A stretch of 64,000 nucleotides of DNA from Fusarium oxysporum f. sp. lycopersici 4287 (lineage: Eukaryota > Ascomycota > Sordariomycetes > Hypocreales > Nectriaceae), in assembly GCF_000149955.1 (NCBI RefSeq), contig NC_030994.1, positions 2,658,366-2,722,365 of the forward strand, in the 5' to 3' direction. The notes below the pieces were generated by a model. The model did no database searches. It saw only the letters and a list, made by a program, of their open reading frames with translations, and had not been told where the DNA came from. Of this stretch, positions 11,007 to 22,590 are shown piece by piece; positions within the stretch are counted from its first letter, which is position 1, and each line of letters opens with the position of its first letter. A program made the translations under genes and the position numbers.

Positions 11007-13156
11007 ATGATACCTCAATTACTCTTGCGGTCGTCGAGGACATGTCCTCAGAGAAGTCTGGCACTTTATCGACTGTCGTCAGTGTCTCAGCGACCGGGTT
11101 TGACGCAGACATTCTGGACATGTGCCCCGCGTCGCGAACGAGCACCCACAGATTCGAAAACCAAAACCACAGCCACGACGAAACCCACGGCCGTGTTTCC
11201 TGCGCAGAAACAACCGACGAAACAAAATGATCCTCTTGCGACGGTTGATAAATCTGCGACTGAGCAGCGTAAGGCCGATTGGGCTATCATGAAAGAGATG
11301 ACTAGGTATCTGTGGCCCAAGGATGACTGGGGTACAAAGCTGCGAGTCGGTCTTGCTGTGTCCTTGTTGATTGGCGCAAAGGTTCTCAATGTGCAAGTGC
11401 CATTCTACTTTAAAAGCATTGTGGATTCAATGAACATCGATATTGCTGCTGTGGGAGGTACTGCGACGACAGTTGCGGGAGCTATGATCCTTGCATACGG
11501 CGCATCTCGTATAGGCGCAACGGTATTCCAGGAATTGCGAAACGCCGTGTTTGCGTCTGTTGCACAGAACGCTATCCGAAGGGTGGCATGTAATGTATTC
11601 GATCATCTGCTGCGTCTCGACTTGACGTTCCATCTGTCTAAACAGACTGGTGGTTTAACAAGGGCTCTAGATCGTGGTACAAAGGGAATCAGCTTCATTC
11701 TGTCCAGTATGGTCTTCCATATCATGCCGACCGCACTGGAGATCAGCATGGTTTGCGGAATTCTCACTTACAACTATGGCGCAAAGTTCGCTGCTCTCAC
11801 TGTTTTGACAATGGTTAGCTACACGGCTTTCACCATCTGGACGACAGCTTGGCGTACGAAATTCCGAAGACAGGCGAATGCCGCTGATAACAAGGCTTCC
11901 ACTGTGGCAGTGGACTCGCTCATCAACTATGAGGCTGTCAAGTACTTCAACAACGAGAAGTTTGAGGTTGCGCGGTATGACAAGGCTCTTCAGCAGTACG
12001 AGAAGAACTCCATCAAGGTTGCGACATCTCTGGCTTTCCTGAACAGTGGACAGAACCTCATCTTCTCGTCGGCACTTACAGGTATGATGTACCTCGCTGC
12101 CAATGGTGTAGCTGAGGGTACTTTGACCGTTGGTGACTTGGTCATGGTGAACCAGCTTGTCTTCCAGCTTTCCGTTCCTCTCAACTTCCTCGGATCCGTC
12201 TACCGTGAGCTTCGACAGTCTCTCCTGGATATGGAGACCCTCTTCAACCTTCAAAAGGTCAATGCCAACATCAAGGAGAAGCCTGATGCGAAGCCCCTGG
12301 TCCTTTCAAAGGGTGGTGAGATCAAGTTCGAGAATGTCGACTTTGCTTACCACCCTAACCGACCGATCCTGCGAAACTTGTCATTGACCATCCCCGCTGG
12401 AAAGAAGATCGCAGTTGTTGGCCCCAGCGGTTGCGGAAAGTCCACTCTTCTGCGTCTTTTGTTCCGATCTTATGATGTTCAGGGTGGTCGAATCTTGATT
12501 GATGACCAAGATGTTCGAGATGTGAATCTCGAGTCTCTTCGCCGCTCTATTGGTGTTGTTCCTCAGGATACCCCCTTGTTCAACGACACCGTCGAGCACA
12601 ACATCCGCTATGGCTCCATCAACGCGACGCACGATGAGGTTGTTGCCGTTGCCAAACGCGCTCACGTCCACAACACCATCCAGTCATTCCCCGAAGGATA
12701 TGATACCAAGGTTGGTGAGCGAGGTCTCATGATCTCCGGTGGAGAGAAGCAGCGTCTTGCTGTTAGTCGACTGCTCCTCAAGGATCCACCTCTGCTCTTC
12801 TTCGATGAGGCAACAAGTGCCCTGGATACCCATACCGAGCAGGCTCTCATGATGAACATCAACAGTATCCTTAGAGAAAAGGGTCGAACAAGTGTTTTCG
12901 TAGCTCATCGTCTCCGAACAATCTTTGATTCGGATCTTATCATTGTCCTCAAGGAGGGACAAGTAGCGGAGATGGGCACTCATCGGGAGTTGATCGATCG
13001 TGATGGTGTTTACGCCGAGTTGTGGAGTGGTAAGTTGGAATGGGTTCGAGAGATTCGTTTGCTAACAATGTTGCAGCCCAGGAGACGAGATTTCAGGAGG
13101 ATGGAAATGAGAAGGATGAAGCCGAGGAGGAGACCGATGGCCAGAAGAAGAACTAA
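11007..13156 (+). CDS. ATM1: Mitochondrial ABC exporter Atm1 (Fe/S-cluster pathway)
   Basis: Two exons, 11007-13029 and 13077-13156, with a 47-bp intron near the 3' end; the product is 700 residues. I chose the ATG at 11007 because the following residues ([20 protein letters not shown]) form a basic, serine-rich mitochondrial presequence and no ATG exists further upstream in the open frame. The half-transporter has one membrane domain (starting near [20 protein letters not shown]) and one nucleotide-binding domain. Walker A is GPSGCGKST (about 472-480), the signature is ISGGEKQR (first base Ile rather than the usual Leu), and Walker B is [12 protein letters not shown], followed by the VAHRLRT H-loop. 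The [12 protein letters not shown] and [19 protein letters not shown] segments are characteristic of Atm1/ABCB7. Known role: inner-membrane export of a glutathione-dependent sulfur compound needed for cytosolic Fe/S protein assembly. It ends in an acidic tail ([15 protein letters not shown]). Confidence 0.95.
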
Positions 13157-16100
13157 ACATATAATGCCCCTAGAAGGCACATGCCTTGATCAGCTGCTGA
13201 CAAGGTGTAAGATGAATACAGCTCAAGCTTACCGCAAAGAACCACTGACTTGATGTAAATGATATGATCTACTGAGAGGGTCATGCTCTGTCAGATTTGG
13301 GCATGGGATGATGAGTAGTTACCGACTCCATTGATAGCGGGAAGGGTAGCCTCGAAGTATAAACGACTTGCCGCCGCTTGGAATAAATCCCCTTGGACGA
13401 CGCCCATGTCGAGAGTGGTTCCAGTGCTCAGCGCAAGCTCGTCAATGAGCGGGTCAAGAAGGGCCACATCCAAGCTCGAGCTTGTCCCAGCCTTCACCCG
13501 TCTCGCCTGGCTGATGGCGACCGCCTTTACACCAAACCAAGACTACTAAACTCCGAGCCGCTCTATGTACACTCCACGCTGTCTTTGCTGGACCCTCCCC
13601 AGGCCACTACGTGGGTGCCGTAGGCCTGGGCGGCGGCGAAGATGAGGACTATATCTTTCTGTTCGTTCATTGTCAACTTCGAGTGTGAGGTAACCCGCCG
13701 CTGGTCCTGTTGGGCTTTGAAGAGGAATAAGACCACTTGACAACATCGCAGCCTCTCGGAGGACAATGCTTTGGTCCCAACTCTTCGTGAGACGGTTTTG
13801 CAGTAAAACAGGATTCGTATCGTGGGGACGGAATTCTTTGGTCCGTTTTTACTGAGCCTCGTGGGCGTAAAATCTCTCGCTCGTAAGCTCGTTTTGACTT
13901 GCTGGACTTCGACGGTGTCGGGAAGCGAGGGGGTTGAGTCGGACTCGTGGATGCTTGTTCGGTGTTCGGATCGATGGTGGGTTGAAGGTTCTGTTGTGAT
14001 GCAAGTTAACTCAGTAACCACCACGGGGTTTTGCATCAGGATATAAGGTAACTCAAGTGTGTTGAAACAAGCGGAGGATCATTGCTGCCAAGTTTCGAAG
14101 GGGCGCATGTACTACAATGGAACAGAATTGGGCAAAGCTACTCGCCCAGAAGATACGAGCCAGACATTGGAGTTTAAGTTTTCTTCTGTCCAAAAAGGGG
14201 TTTGTTGATCAAAGACGGTTGGAGAGTAAGTGGCCGTTGGTTATGCTCGAATGCTGGTAACCGAAAACCTGTAGTCTGCGTGCGATTATTGCCGCAAAGC
14301 CCCAGCATGAGCTGCTGTACAATGTACTTTGTGGTGAGCCAATGCCCCTCCACACTCAATCTAAATTGTCGGGGAGGAATGGCTAATCTGGTATATCTGG
14401 TGGAAGCGGGATGCAGCTTCGTCGTGAAAGTAGTTATGATTTCATGACTATCTCTTCGTCAGCATTGCTTGCTTGCGTGCGCGACAGTGTGATGACGGAG
14501 CTCGACTTAAAAAGGCAAATAAATCAATACATGGAAACAAGGCCCCCCTGTGAAGCTGATCTGTAGGCTTATGGCCAGCAAAAGCGACACAGACGAGTGT
14601 AACAACTCAGCTGGTCCTTGGACCCGAGTGTTGACGCCCTTTAAAACTCGATTCTATAAGCATACCATTCGTGTTGTAGAGCGCTCTTGCTCATTCGTAA
14701 CTGAATACCAATCATTGTCGAGTATCGCAGAACAAGACACGGTCAAGCCACGCCCGGGGGGAGGTTGGCGGAGACGACACTTGCTCGACCCTTGAGCGTA
14801 TGAATCTTAGCCTAATGCCCCGTACATGGCTGATCGAGTTCAGCTTGCCATATTTCACCGAAATAGACCGGCTTCGGGTGGACAGAGCGGAGCCCCTCAA
14901 GTTTCGACAAGTACCTGGAAAAGGTCCAGTAGTAGACACAAAGGTCTTCGGGTCCAGCAGCGGTTGCGCGGTACGACTTGACGATGCGAATGCCTTCAAA
15001 TGCGTCAAAAGTCATTAGCTTTGCCACAGAATGCCTGTCGACGAAGCGAATCCGATATGTGCTTTACTTACAACCCTGCTTTCCTGCGGTTGCTCACTTC
15101 ATGTATGGCCCACCGTGACTTGCAATATCAAATTCTTGAGCCGAACATGTAGATTATGCAGTACTCTGCTGAACTAGATGTGTTGTTTTTAGGCGGCCTT
15201 TACACCGGTAGAGTCGCGATAATGCTCTGATCTGAGCTGTGGCGGGAGAGCTCAAAACGCCTGCGAAGGCCTTGCCAATCCCCATTGTTTTGTTGTAACC
15301 CTCAGACTAGATCCCTGACATATCGTTTCTGAGATAACTTCCGGGAAGGTGGTCGGAGCGACATGAATATTGGTTCTCATCGTAGATTGTGAAAAGGGGC
15401 TCCGGCGCTGGACACACGGGGGTGCATAATCGGTTCTTTCTGTAGCTTTCTTTGGAGTATAACGTTCGAGACTTATCTTGCGATTAAATGTTAGTGGGAA
15501 TCACATTGAATGGCCTTTGGATACTCACAAGAGGCCGTTTCATTCTCTCTCTCCTCCGTAGTGTTGATGTCAGTTCGGCTCCATTTGTATTCGCAAAGCT
15601 CAGCTGGGACAGTTTCCTGCCCATTGTACTAAGTCACTGGCCTAAGCAAAAGTTTGAGTCTAGTTCCGATCCATTTTCAAGCCATATAGTGACTAAGAAA
15701 GCTTCCGAAAGTGTTCAAGATCAACATCAGGATACACCTACCTCTAGAGTAGTCTTGCACTGTGAGGGTTCATTTTGAGCTCGAGACAAGTCTTCGCCTT
15801 TAACTTGAGTTTAAAGCAATCTTATTTCGGGAGCCCATTTTAGACCCAATTCGGCCCCTGAGCTGTTGTATTAGGCGTAAAAATACTGTGTCGTATCCTG
15901 AACAGGCCAGCGGTCCTCCTGTTGAAGAACGTTCATCACTGGGCCACCATTTTGGACATGGGATCAGGGTCAGGGGTTAGTGTTGTAAATATTGGTCGCC
16001 TCCCTGAGACTCAGTCAAAGTGGCACTCACGATGAACTGATCATTGTTGAACCGTGTTTGACCTTACAATATGCTGTTTAACATTGCGCTCCTCGGTGCT

Positions 16101-17831
16101 CAGGCCCCGGGCTTCCGCTCGAGTGGAGGGTTGGCAGCAAGCAGTCGATATTCACATCTTGTGGAAGATGCCCCGTATCCTGGAGCTGGACAGACTCACT
16201 AAATGAAACCATGAGCTTCTTGTGGGCGGGTGAAGGCGGCGCTCTTCTGGCTACAGGGCATTGGTCGAGGATCTTGTGTAGTGTAGCTCAAGCGGGACGA
16301 GACGCAGGTCGTGAAGAATTGATGTTCAGCATTGGGTCAAAAAGAGATGGCGACAGGCTTAAGTGTCAGATCAGTGGTAGAGCCATAGAAATGTGCTTCT
16401 TCTCGTGGTGATAGGATCATGAAGGGACCACTGTTCTCGACGCGATACTAATCAGTATTATGTTCCTTGTGGTAAAATATCACCCGATAACTACAAAGCT
16501 GCCATTCTCAGTCCACAGTTTGTAGAGCTGCTGGGCATTATTGACCGCGAGTGTGTTTTCTGCGCATGCGTAGGTTACTGACCTCCGGACGGTGGCATCT
16601 CTCAGCCTCTTCTATAGCTCAGGGAAGACACCGCCGTTAACGTACTTTCCGATGGCAGCTCATTAGTTTCTACTCAGGTGTCAGCCAAAGAAGCTCTCAA
16701 AGTCTTCGTGTGGTTGTGACGAGTGTGGTACCTTGACACGCCCCAGAACAAGTCAGTGGCCAGGACGCCGCGCCGCGTAACGCTCCCCCGTGACTCGTAG
16801 AATTCTAGCTTGAAGATGACCCCATGGAGAGTGTACTGTCACAATAGTGGTTTCTTTCAGTGGAGGTTTGGGACGGCGCTTGGCATTCGAGGATTGGACT
16901 GCGAAGCTGAATACTGGAAAACACGAGCAGCTGAGAGTGAAGAGGATACTGGAGAGGGCAACTGGTACTTCGATGACGAATAAAAGAGAAAAGAGCAAAT
17001 CAGAGAAGTCTAGATCTCAAATGAGATGTAGCGTGGGAGATTTTGGTGACTTTCGTTGTTGATGTTCATTGTTGTTGGAGTTGGTCTGTGATGGTGAACA
17101 TAAAAAAATCTCAGCGAAGGTTCAACTGCACCACCATGGGTCTTTGAGCCACGACCCTGAACAACGGTAATATTCCATATTGCAACAGCCGCTACAGTGC
17201 CCATTTGACATTTATAAAGCAAAAGGAAAGCAAGAACCTCTATTCCACTTTACAGAATGTCCTTCAAGGGCTGTGTCTGATTCAATACGATATTTCACAA
17301 ATGGTGCAGGGTAGCCCTCTTTCACTTGGAACCTCGAACCTCGCATCTGCGTCTGAGCAACGTCACACATGATTACAGAACTGGTAAAATTGCAAAAGTT
17401 GAACCAAGACATGTAATTCTATTATGTCTAATACCACTGAAATAGAGGAGGACCTCTCGAAATATTGGAATCGGGTGGATGGAACTCGTCAATCTGCAAT
17501 TTATTAATTGACCCCTCACATGGAAGCGGTGGACGTTAGAACTCGGACACAAGGATCGACAGCAGCCGATGAGACATAAGCTTGACTATAGCCATAACAC
17601 ATCGCTCTCACAATGTTTATGATGCATGGGCTACTTGGTTGAAGGCGGTATAAGTGGAATATTCAGTTTCTACCATTGCCCTCATCTTCTCCCAGCGCCG
17701 CCAAGCCCCCAATCTGCTTGTACACAGTAGTGTGCAGATTTTATATGCAGCCCACTTAGATCATCCATGCAACCTCACATACAGAACACCTCACCTCACA
17801 CTCACCACATCATCGCCCTCACAAACGCACC
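13157..17831. other. 4.7-kb gene-poor region
   Basis: No complete gene could be built in this long stretch on either strand. One short coding-like patch on the minus strand (13291-13670) is listed separately. Other ORFs of 60-100 codons are scattered and have no recognisable domains. The last 100 bases before 17832 (CT- and CACC-rich) are the likely leader of the glycosyltransferase gene. Confidence 0.5.
13291..13670 (-). other. Coding-like fragments of unknown identity
   Basis: On the minus strand, an ATG at 13670 starts MNEQKDIVLIFAAAQAYGTH and runs to a stop at 13563. In another frame about 80 residues with natural-looking composition follow (VKAVAISQARRVKAGTSSSL onward), ending at 13291. 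The two pieces are adjacent, but I found no convincing intron that joins them. This may be a decayed gene, or one with an unrecognised splice pattern. I do not recognise the family. Confidence 0.25.
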
Positions 17832-19115
17832 ATGAAGATCCTCCTCCACTCTCACTTCCCAGCCGGCCATGCCTACCCAATGCAAGCCGTAGCCCAATCC
17901 CTCATCCGCCGCGGCCACCAAGTAACCTGGCTCACCAGCGCCTCAAACGAAGCGCGCGTCCTCGCTGTAGGCGCAACATTCGTCCCAACAAGCGCCATAG
18001 CCATCATCGACGAACCCCTAATCGCTGCCAATGAAACTGGTATTCTCGACAAGGAGTATTCGCGGCTTCAGATCAGGCTTCTTGCGCAGGTGACGGATTA
18101 CCGCCGGGTGTTGAGGGACTTTAAAGCAGATGTTCTGCTCGTCGATGTGATGCCGTATGGAGCGAGGGCTTTGTGTGAACTGGGTGAAGTTCCGGTTTAT
18201 GCGACGCTGGGGGTAATTCCGATGTATATGTCGAGTTGGGGAGCGCCGCAGGCTGTTTCGGGGGAGAGTCCGGCGACGTCGTGGGTTGGATTGATCTGGA
18301 ATCATATTCTTCATCTTGTTAGCCAGTGGATTCTTCTGCCGTTGCTTTTGAGGCCGATCATAAATGCCCAAAGGAGGGAATTGGGCTTGAAGAACTTGCC
18401 GTATGGGGAGCCGATCGAGTCTTTCACTTACAGCCCCTATCTTCATATTCAGGCGTCATCGCCGTCGCTGGAGTTCAAGCTACTGCCAAAGCCGCCGCAA
18501 CAGCGGGAGCATACCAAGTTTGTGGGACCGGTAGTTACGCAAGTACCGACAAGTCTCGCCCAGCTACCCCCTGAATGGGACGAGATCGTTGCGCATCCCC
18601 GTGTTGTTGGCATTACCCAAGGCACACTAGCCATGGATCCAACATCATTGATCATTCCCGCCATCGAGGCACTCTCCGATGATCCAGATCTTCTCCTTGT
18701 AGTGGCTTCACCGCATGTAAAAGAGATCACATCGAGAATAGGGGAGCCGCCAAATGTGCGCTTCATCAGATGGATACCGTACCATCTCTTCCTCCCACAG
18801 CTCTGCCTCCTCATCACCAACGGCGGTTATGGGAGCATAACTCAGGCGCTGTCGCATAAAGTGCCACTGATCTGCGCTGGGCAAACAGAAGATAAGAAGG
18901 ACACAGCGGCGCGGGTTAGCTGGGCGAGTGCAGGCATCGATTTGAAGACAGATAATCCTTCGACGGAACAGGTTCGAAGAGCGGCGAGGACAATACTGGA
19001 CGATCCAGGGTTTGTGGAGAGGGCGGGGCATCTGGGCGACGAGCTCAATGAACTTGGGGGCGCAGAACGAGCTTCAGAGCTTTTGGAAGAACTGGTAGAA
19101 TCTAGAGACAGATGA
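17832..19115 (+). CDS. GT1-family UDP-glycosyltransferase (MGT-like)
   Basis: A single-exon gene of 427 residues. The N-terminal Rossmann half starts MKILLHSHFPAGHAYPMQAV, the usual HxxPxxGH-like acceptor-side motif of GT1 enzymes at the first strand-loop. The C-terminal donor-binding half shows VVGITQGTLAMDPTSL and the TNGGYGSITQALSHKVPLI segment (about 328-346), which replaces the plant HCGWNS box and is typical of bacterial and fungal macrolide-type glycosyltransferases. The length (about 430) fits that subfamily. It should transfer a sugar from a UDP-sugar to a small lipophilic acceptor in the cytosol, possibly for detoxification; the acceptor is unknown. No signal peptide is visible. The start ATG sits in a CACCATG context. 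Neighbours give no pathway clue. Confidence 0.85.
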   Translation: MKILLHSHFPAGHAYPMQAVAQSLIRRGHQVTWLTSASNEARVLAVGATFVPTSAIAIIDEPLIAANETGILDKEYSRLQIRLLAQVTDYRRVLRDFKADVLLVDVMPYGARALCELGEVPVYATLGVIPMYMSSWGAPQAVSGESPATSWVGLIWNHILHLVSQWILLPLLLRPIINAQRRELGLKNLPYGEPIESFTYSPYLHIQASSPSLEFKLLPKPPQQREHTKFVGPVVTQVPTSLAQLPPEWDEIVAHPRVVGITQGTLAMDPTSLIIPAIEALSDDPDLLLVVASPHVKEITSRIGEPPNVRFIRWIPYHLFLPQLCLLITNGGYGSITQALSHKVPLICAGQTEDKKDTAARVSWASAGIDLKTDNPSTEQVRRAARTILDDPGFVERAGHLGDELNELGGAERASELLEELVESRDR

Positions 19116-19494
19116 ACATCAGCAGTTGTCAACTAGAAGACTTGGAAGAGCAGGAAGGTGAAAATAATGCCGAGTGGCAGATGGATAGACTTGGGCAAAA
19201 GCGGCACGAAAGAAACACGATCACGAGCACATCAAAAGATTTAGAACGAGATTCGATTCATTGCTGGAGCCTAATAATCCACCAGTCCGGTTCCATAAAT
19301 CCGCCGTCGATGATGATGATAATAACATCCTTTTTTGTTACAGGTGATATGTCCTGTGATTCAGATTCTGGAGAGGGTCAGTAAATGATGATAACTTGAA
19401 ACGACGTACTCCAAGCTTCGAAGTGACTTACCGCAAACATTTCAAAAATGGCTCGTAGGGATCGTACTCGAGATACCGACTTGGGTAGTGGTGC
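19116..19494. other. Spacer between the glycosyltransferase and the small membrane-protein gene
   Basis: This 380-bp region joins the 3' ends of two convergent genes. A GATGATGATGATAATAAC run (19310-19327) is a short trinucleotide tract. No gene is seen. Confidence 0.5.
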
Positions 19495-19674
19495 TTAGAA
19501 GTCCCAAACGTCTTCGCGCCAAGGCCACGCGAAGGCCAAGGGCCAGCGACGGACAACCATGGGCCATCCGTAGGCTCGGAAGATCAGAATGAAGATGAGG
19601 AGAACAATCCATTCCTGGATGTTGAGCCGGAGAGTAGCGCCATTGGGCAGGGGAATGTTAATGACTATGACCAT
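19495..19674 (-). CDS. Small hydrophobic protein of 59 residues, function unknown
   Basis: A complete ORF from ATG (19674-19672) to TAA (19497-19495) encodes 59 residues. The centre is a single hydrophobic segment (WIVLLIFILIFRAYGW, about residues 27-42), preceded by an amphipathic stretch (IPLPNGATLRLNIQE). An aromatic and basic C-terminus (RRWPLAFAWPWREDVWDF) follows. It reads as a single-pass membrane microprotein. Codon use looks like that of coding genes (many C/G third positions such as CTC, ATC, TTC). The gene is too short for most ORF callers. I do not recognise the family; conservation in related fungi would decide whether it is real. Confidence 0.6.
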   Translation of the reverse strand: MVIVINIPLPNGATLRLNIQEWIVLLIFILIFRAYGWPMVVRRWPLAFAWPWREDVWDF

Positions 19675-22590
19675 GATGGGCAGTTCTTGGAATCAACAGA
19701 GACTTGAAGAACGTCTTGCGGTAGACAAAGAAGCAGTGCAGAATGAAGAGAGAAAAGCTTGAGAGAACTGAGCAGGAATGACGAGGTCAGTGTTTACTGT
19801 TCAGTGTGTTCAGGGGAAGAAGAACATAAAAGCACATACCAGAACAAATGTTCAAATGAAAGCTTTTGTTGAAAAAGTGTGGTCGGAACACGAAAATGAA
19901 CAACGTGAAAGTGTTGTGCGGTGGTTGTGTTGGAGGTAGAAAAGAGCAGGAGGGGAAGAAATGGGAGTGTTGCCTTGGCCTTAGTGGGAAGAGCGGGAGT
20001 GCGAAGGCGGGCGCCGTCTGAAGGGCCAGTGCGAGAGATAGCGGTACGTGACCTACGGTACAGATGACCTCGAAGTGCGAAGAGAGACGACTGATGGCAA
20101 TTACGACTTGGCGAGACGATTCGACTACGAATATATTGTGTTTTTCGATATCACGGACGAGCTATGACGATCCTGCACTCGAGTGCATCCTCCGATACGA
20201 TCCCCAGGACAGATACTGGATGAAACGAGACGACTCTACCCTCAAATAGCATGCGATATCCATGAGATAGTCCTCAACATGATGTATCCTTCGTATCCCA
20301 ACTTGTATCCGCTGTGTGGTGGTTTGGCGCCGATGTGACTGTCGAGCTGCAACGATCTCGCATCCGAGTGATTGCCTCAACACGATCCCCAAGCCCAACA
20401 AAAGATGAAGCAAGGCGATTTTGTCCTCGTGTAGCGTGCAACATCCATAAGACCATCGTCCCCGTAATAAATATCTTGCATCTCATCCTGCGCCATCCCT
20501 GTGGTGGTTTTGCTACGATGCCACTGGCGAACCACGATGCGAGCGAGCCACCAAGCAAAACAAAAGATGAAGAGAGGCGACTAGATCCTCCAAGAGTGTA
20601 AAGTATCCTTGATATCATCCTCAATCCAAGTAATACTTCTCGTTCCGTCCTGAGTCCTCCCTGTGTGTTGTTTTGCTACGATGTCACTGGCGAGCCACGA
20701 TGCGGGCGAGTCACCAGGGAAGACACGGAGACATTCACGACATATCAAGATGCGAATGCGCAGATAATGTGACCAAGCAGTCTGTAGTCAATGCCAGGAT
20801 ATTCATGAGTGACATGATCATCTGGAGAGGCGTATCGCCGTCACTCAAGCAACTGCGCGAGACGTCGAGCCCAACCGCCAAAACAACATATCGCGATACC
20901 TCACACGCTTCCCAAGAGCGTAGTAAGCCCCTTAGTCTCATCACACATTCAAACTACGCACGCAATGTTCCCCTCTACGCGTATATCAAAACATGTCACC
21001 AAGACAAACTACAGAGTTAAACAACAACATCATATCATACATCAGTCATATTCAAAGCAAGTTTTCTTCTTCGAGCCACAGCAAAAGGCCATGAACCCAA
21101 TGAAAAAAAAAGGGTGGGTGCCCCGTCGGGCGAAAGCAAAAATTATTCCAGGCTGATCGAGCAGCATTGGTGGGCGATCACCAAGGCCATAAGACCCGAT
21201 GATTCCCAGCCCTCAGGCTTCATGATCCCCGAGAGCCACTGAATGTTTGGCAGTCCATGTTCATGAGTGCAAGCACCCATAAACATGGCATGAAAAGAAG
21301 AGAAAAGAAAAAAGGTCAGTCACTGGGAGAAGAGCGAGCTTATATACACAGGGGAGCCCGGGCGGTGAGGGCGAGTGATCTGGGAGGCGGCAGTATCCCA
21401 GCAGCAGATCCTCCGGGATAGTGGAGACGCAGAGATCTGACAGCTGGTGACGTGCAGCAAAGTGCTCCGCCCAAAGCGGGAGCAGGGACCGTTGAGTAGT
21501 GGCGTGGGGCGGTTGGACGTTATATCAACGACAAGGCCGGACACTCAGCCGTGATCTTGCGACCACGCACAATAGGAAAAATAGTGTACCATTTTTGCGA
21601 AGATGGGGAACTTTTTAGCTTCCGAGAGATATTTTTGAAGGTATTTTTAATTGTTGTTGTGGTTGCCCTGAGTATTTTCGAGGGTGCGTTTTGAGCCTCA
21701 TCCGCGTCCACAGGGGTTTTCGAGGAGTGGGCATGCGTCATCGCGCCGTAGCTACACCACAGAAATAGAATGGCGAGGAAATCACTGGAACTGAATTGTG
21801 AGACATTGTATACAGCATAAATGCAAAAATGGACGAGTAATTGCAATGTGCATGCATTGTGGATGGTATTGACTACGGATCTACGATATGGAATTACATC
21901 AAGTACAATTGTGATGAATGCACAGAACACACATCGAAGCGTTTAAATGAATCAAGGAAGACCGCACAATAATTACAAGATGCATGGACCCGAGATGGTT
22001 GAGCACTCGCAGAGTGGCTTGGTCGCTTCAGGAGAACCAAGCTTGGGGAAGCAAAAAGTCTAAACTCAGGACGTTTGTATGATAAGCAACAACGAAACTT
22101 AGGTCAATTCAGTGCAACAAAGGAGGTATCTAGACTATCTTGCTTAAGTTCAGCTTGGAGCCGTTCCAAGTCACGAGCTTCTTGCTCCCCTGGGCTAGCT
22201 CGTCGAGACAGATCCCCTCTGCGCAGCTCCACAAGGACGAGGGGAATTAAATCGAGGCGAATGTAAATTATGTGATTGGCTCGAGAGGCTCTTGAGATCT
22301 CTGAACCTCTGAAGAGCCCACATCCCAGTGAATCAAGGTCCGCTCTTGAGCTCGGGGCTCGGGGCTCTGGCCCTCGCCTTGCTGCTATTGTCCCAGGCAA
22401 CCTCGAGCTCTCCGCACACAGGATCAGCTGGCTCCACACTTGCTGTTATTTATTCCATCCCGCGCCCTCTTCATCTCTCTCTTCTTCCTTTCCTCCTCAG
22501 CTCCAACACCAACATTTTGTCCTCCTCCATCTCCTCCTCCCACACCATCATCATTATCCTCCCTCACTCCTCTACCCTCTCTCTCTTATA
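19675..22590. other. 2.9-kb region with degenerate repeats and no gene
   Basis: The first few hundred bases are the likely promoter of the small gene at 19495-19674. Between about 20060 and 20725 lie imperfect repeats, listed separately. The stretch 21100-22400 contains short ORFs without recognisable content, a poly-A/G patch near 21105-21115 and tandem GCTCGGG words near 22350. From about 22440 the sequence turns CT-rich and leads into a TATATATA element near 22590. Confidence 0.45.
20300..20725 (+). repeat. Imperfect tandem repeat, about 162-bp period
   Basis: ACAAAAGATGAAGCAAGGCGA (from 20398) recurs as ACAAAAGATGAAGAGAGGCGA (from 20560). CCCTGTGGTGGTTTTGCTACG (from 20497) recurs as CCCTGTGTGTTGTTTTGCTA (from 20659). 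Both pairs are exactly 162 bp apart. Related but more diverged words lie at 20311-20340 and around 20080-20210 (GAAGAGAGACGACT, CGATCCCCAGGACAG), so three or four copies may exist. There is no common open frame. Confidence 0.65.

Noticed and set aside
17300..17400. Possible tRNA relic with a GAGGTTCGAGGTTCC-like B box on the minus strand
   Set aside because: The T stem does not pair and no acceptor or anticodon stem can be folded.
7575..19115. A secondary-metabolite cluster formed by the P450, ABC protein and glycosyltransferase
   Set aside because: The ABC protein is the housekeeping Atm1, the other genes are 8-10 kb apart, and no backbone synthase is present.
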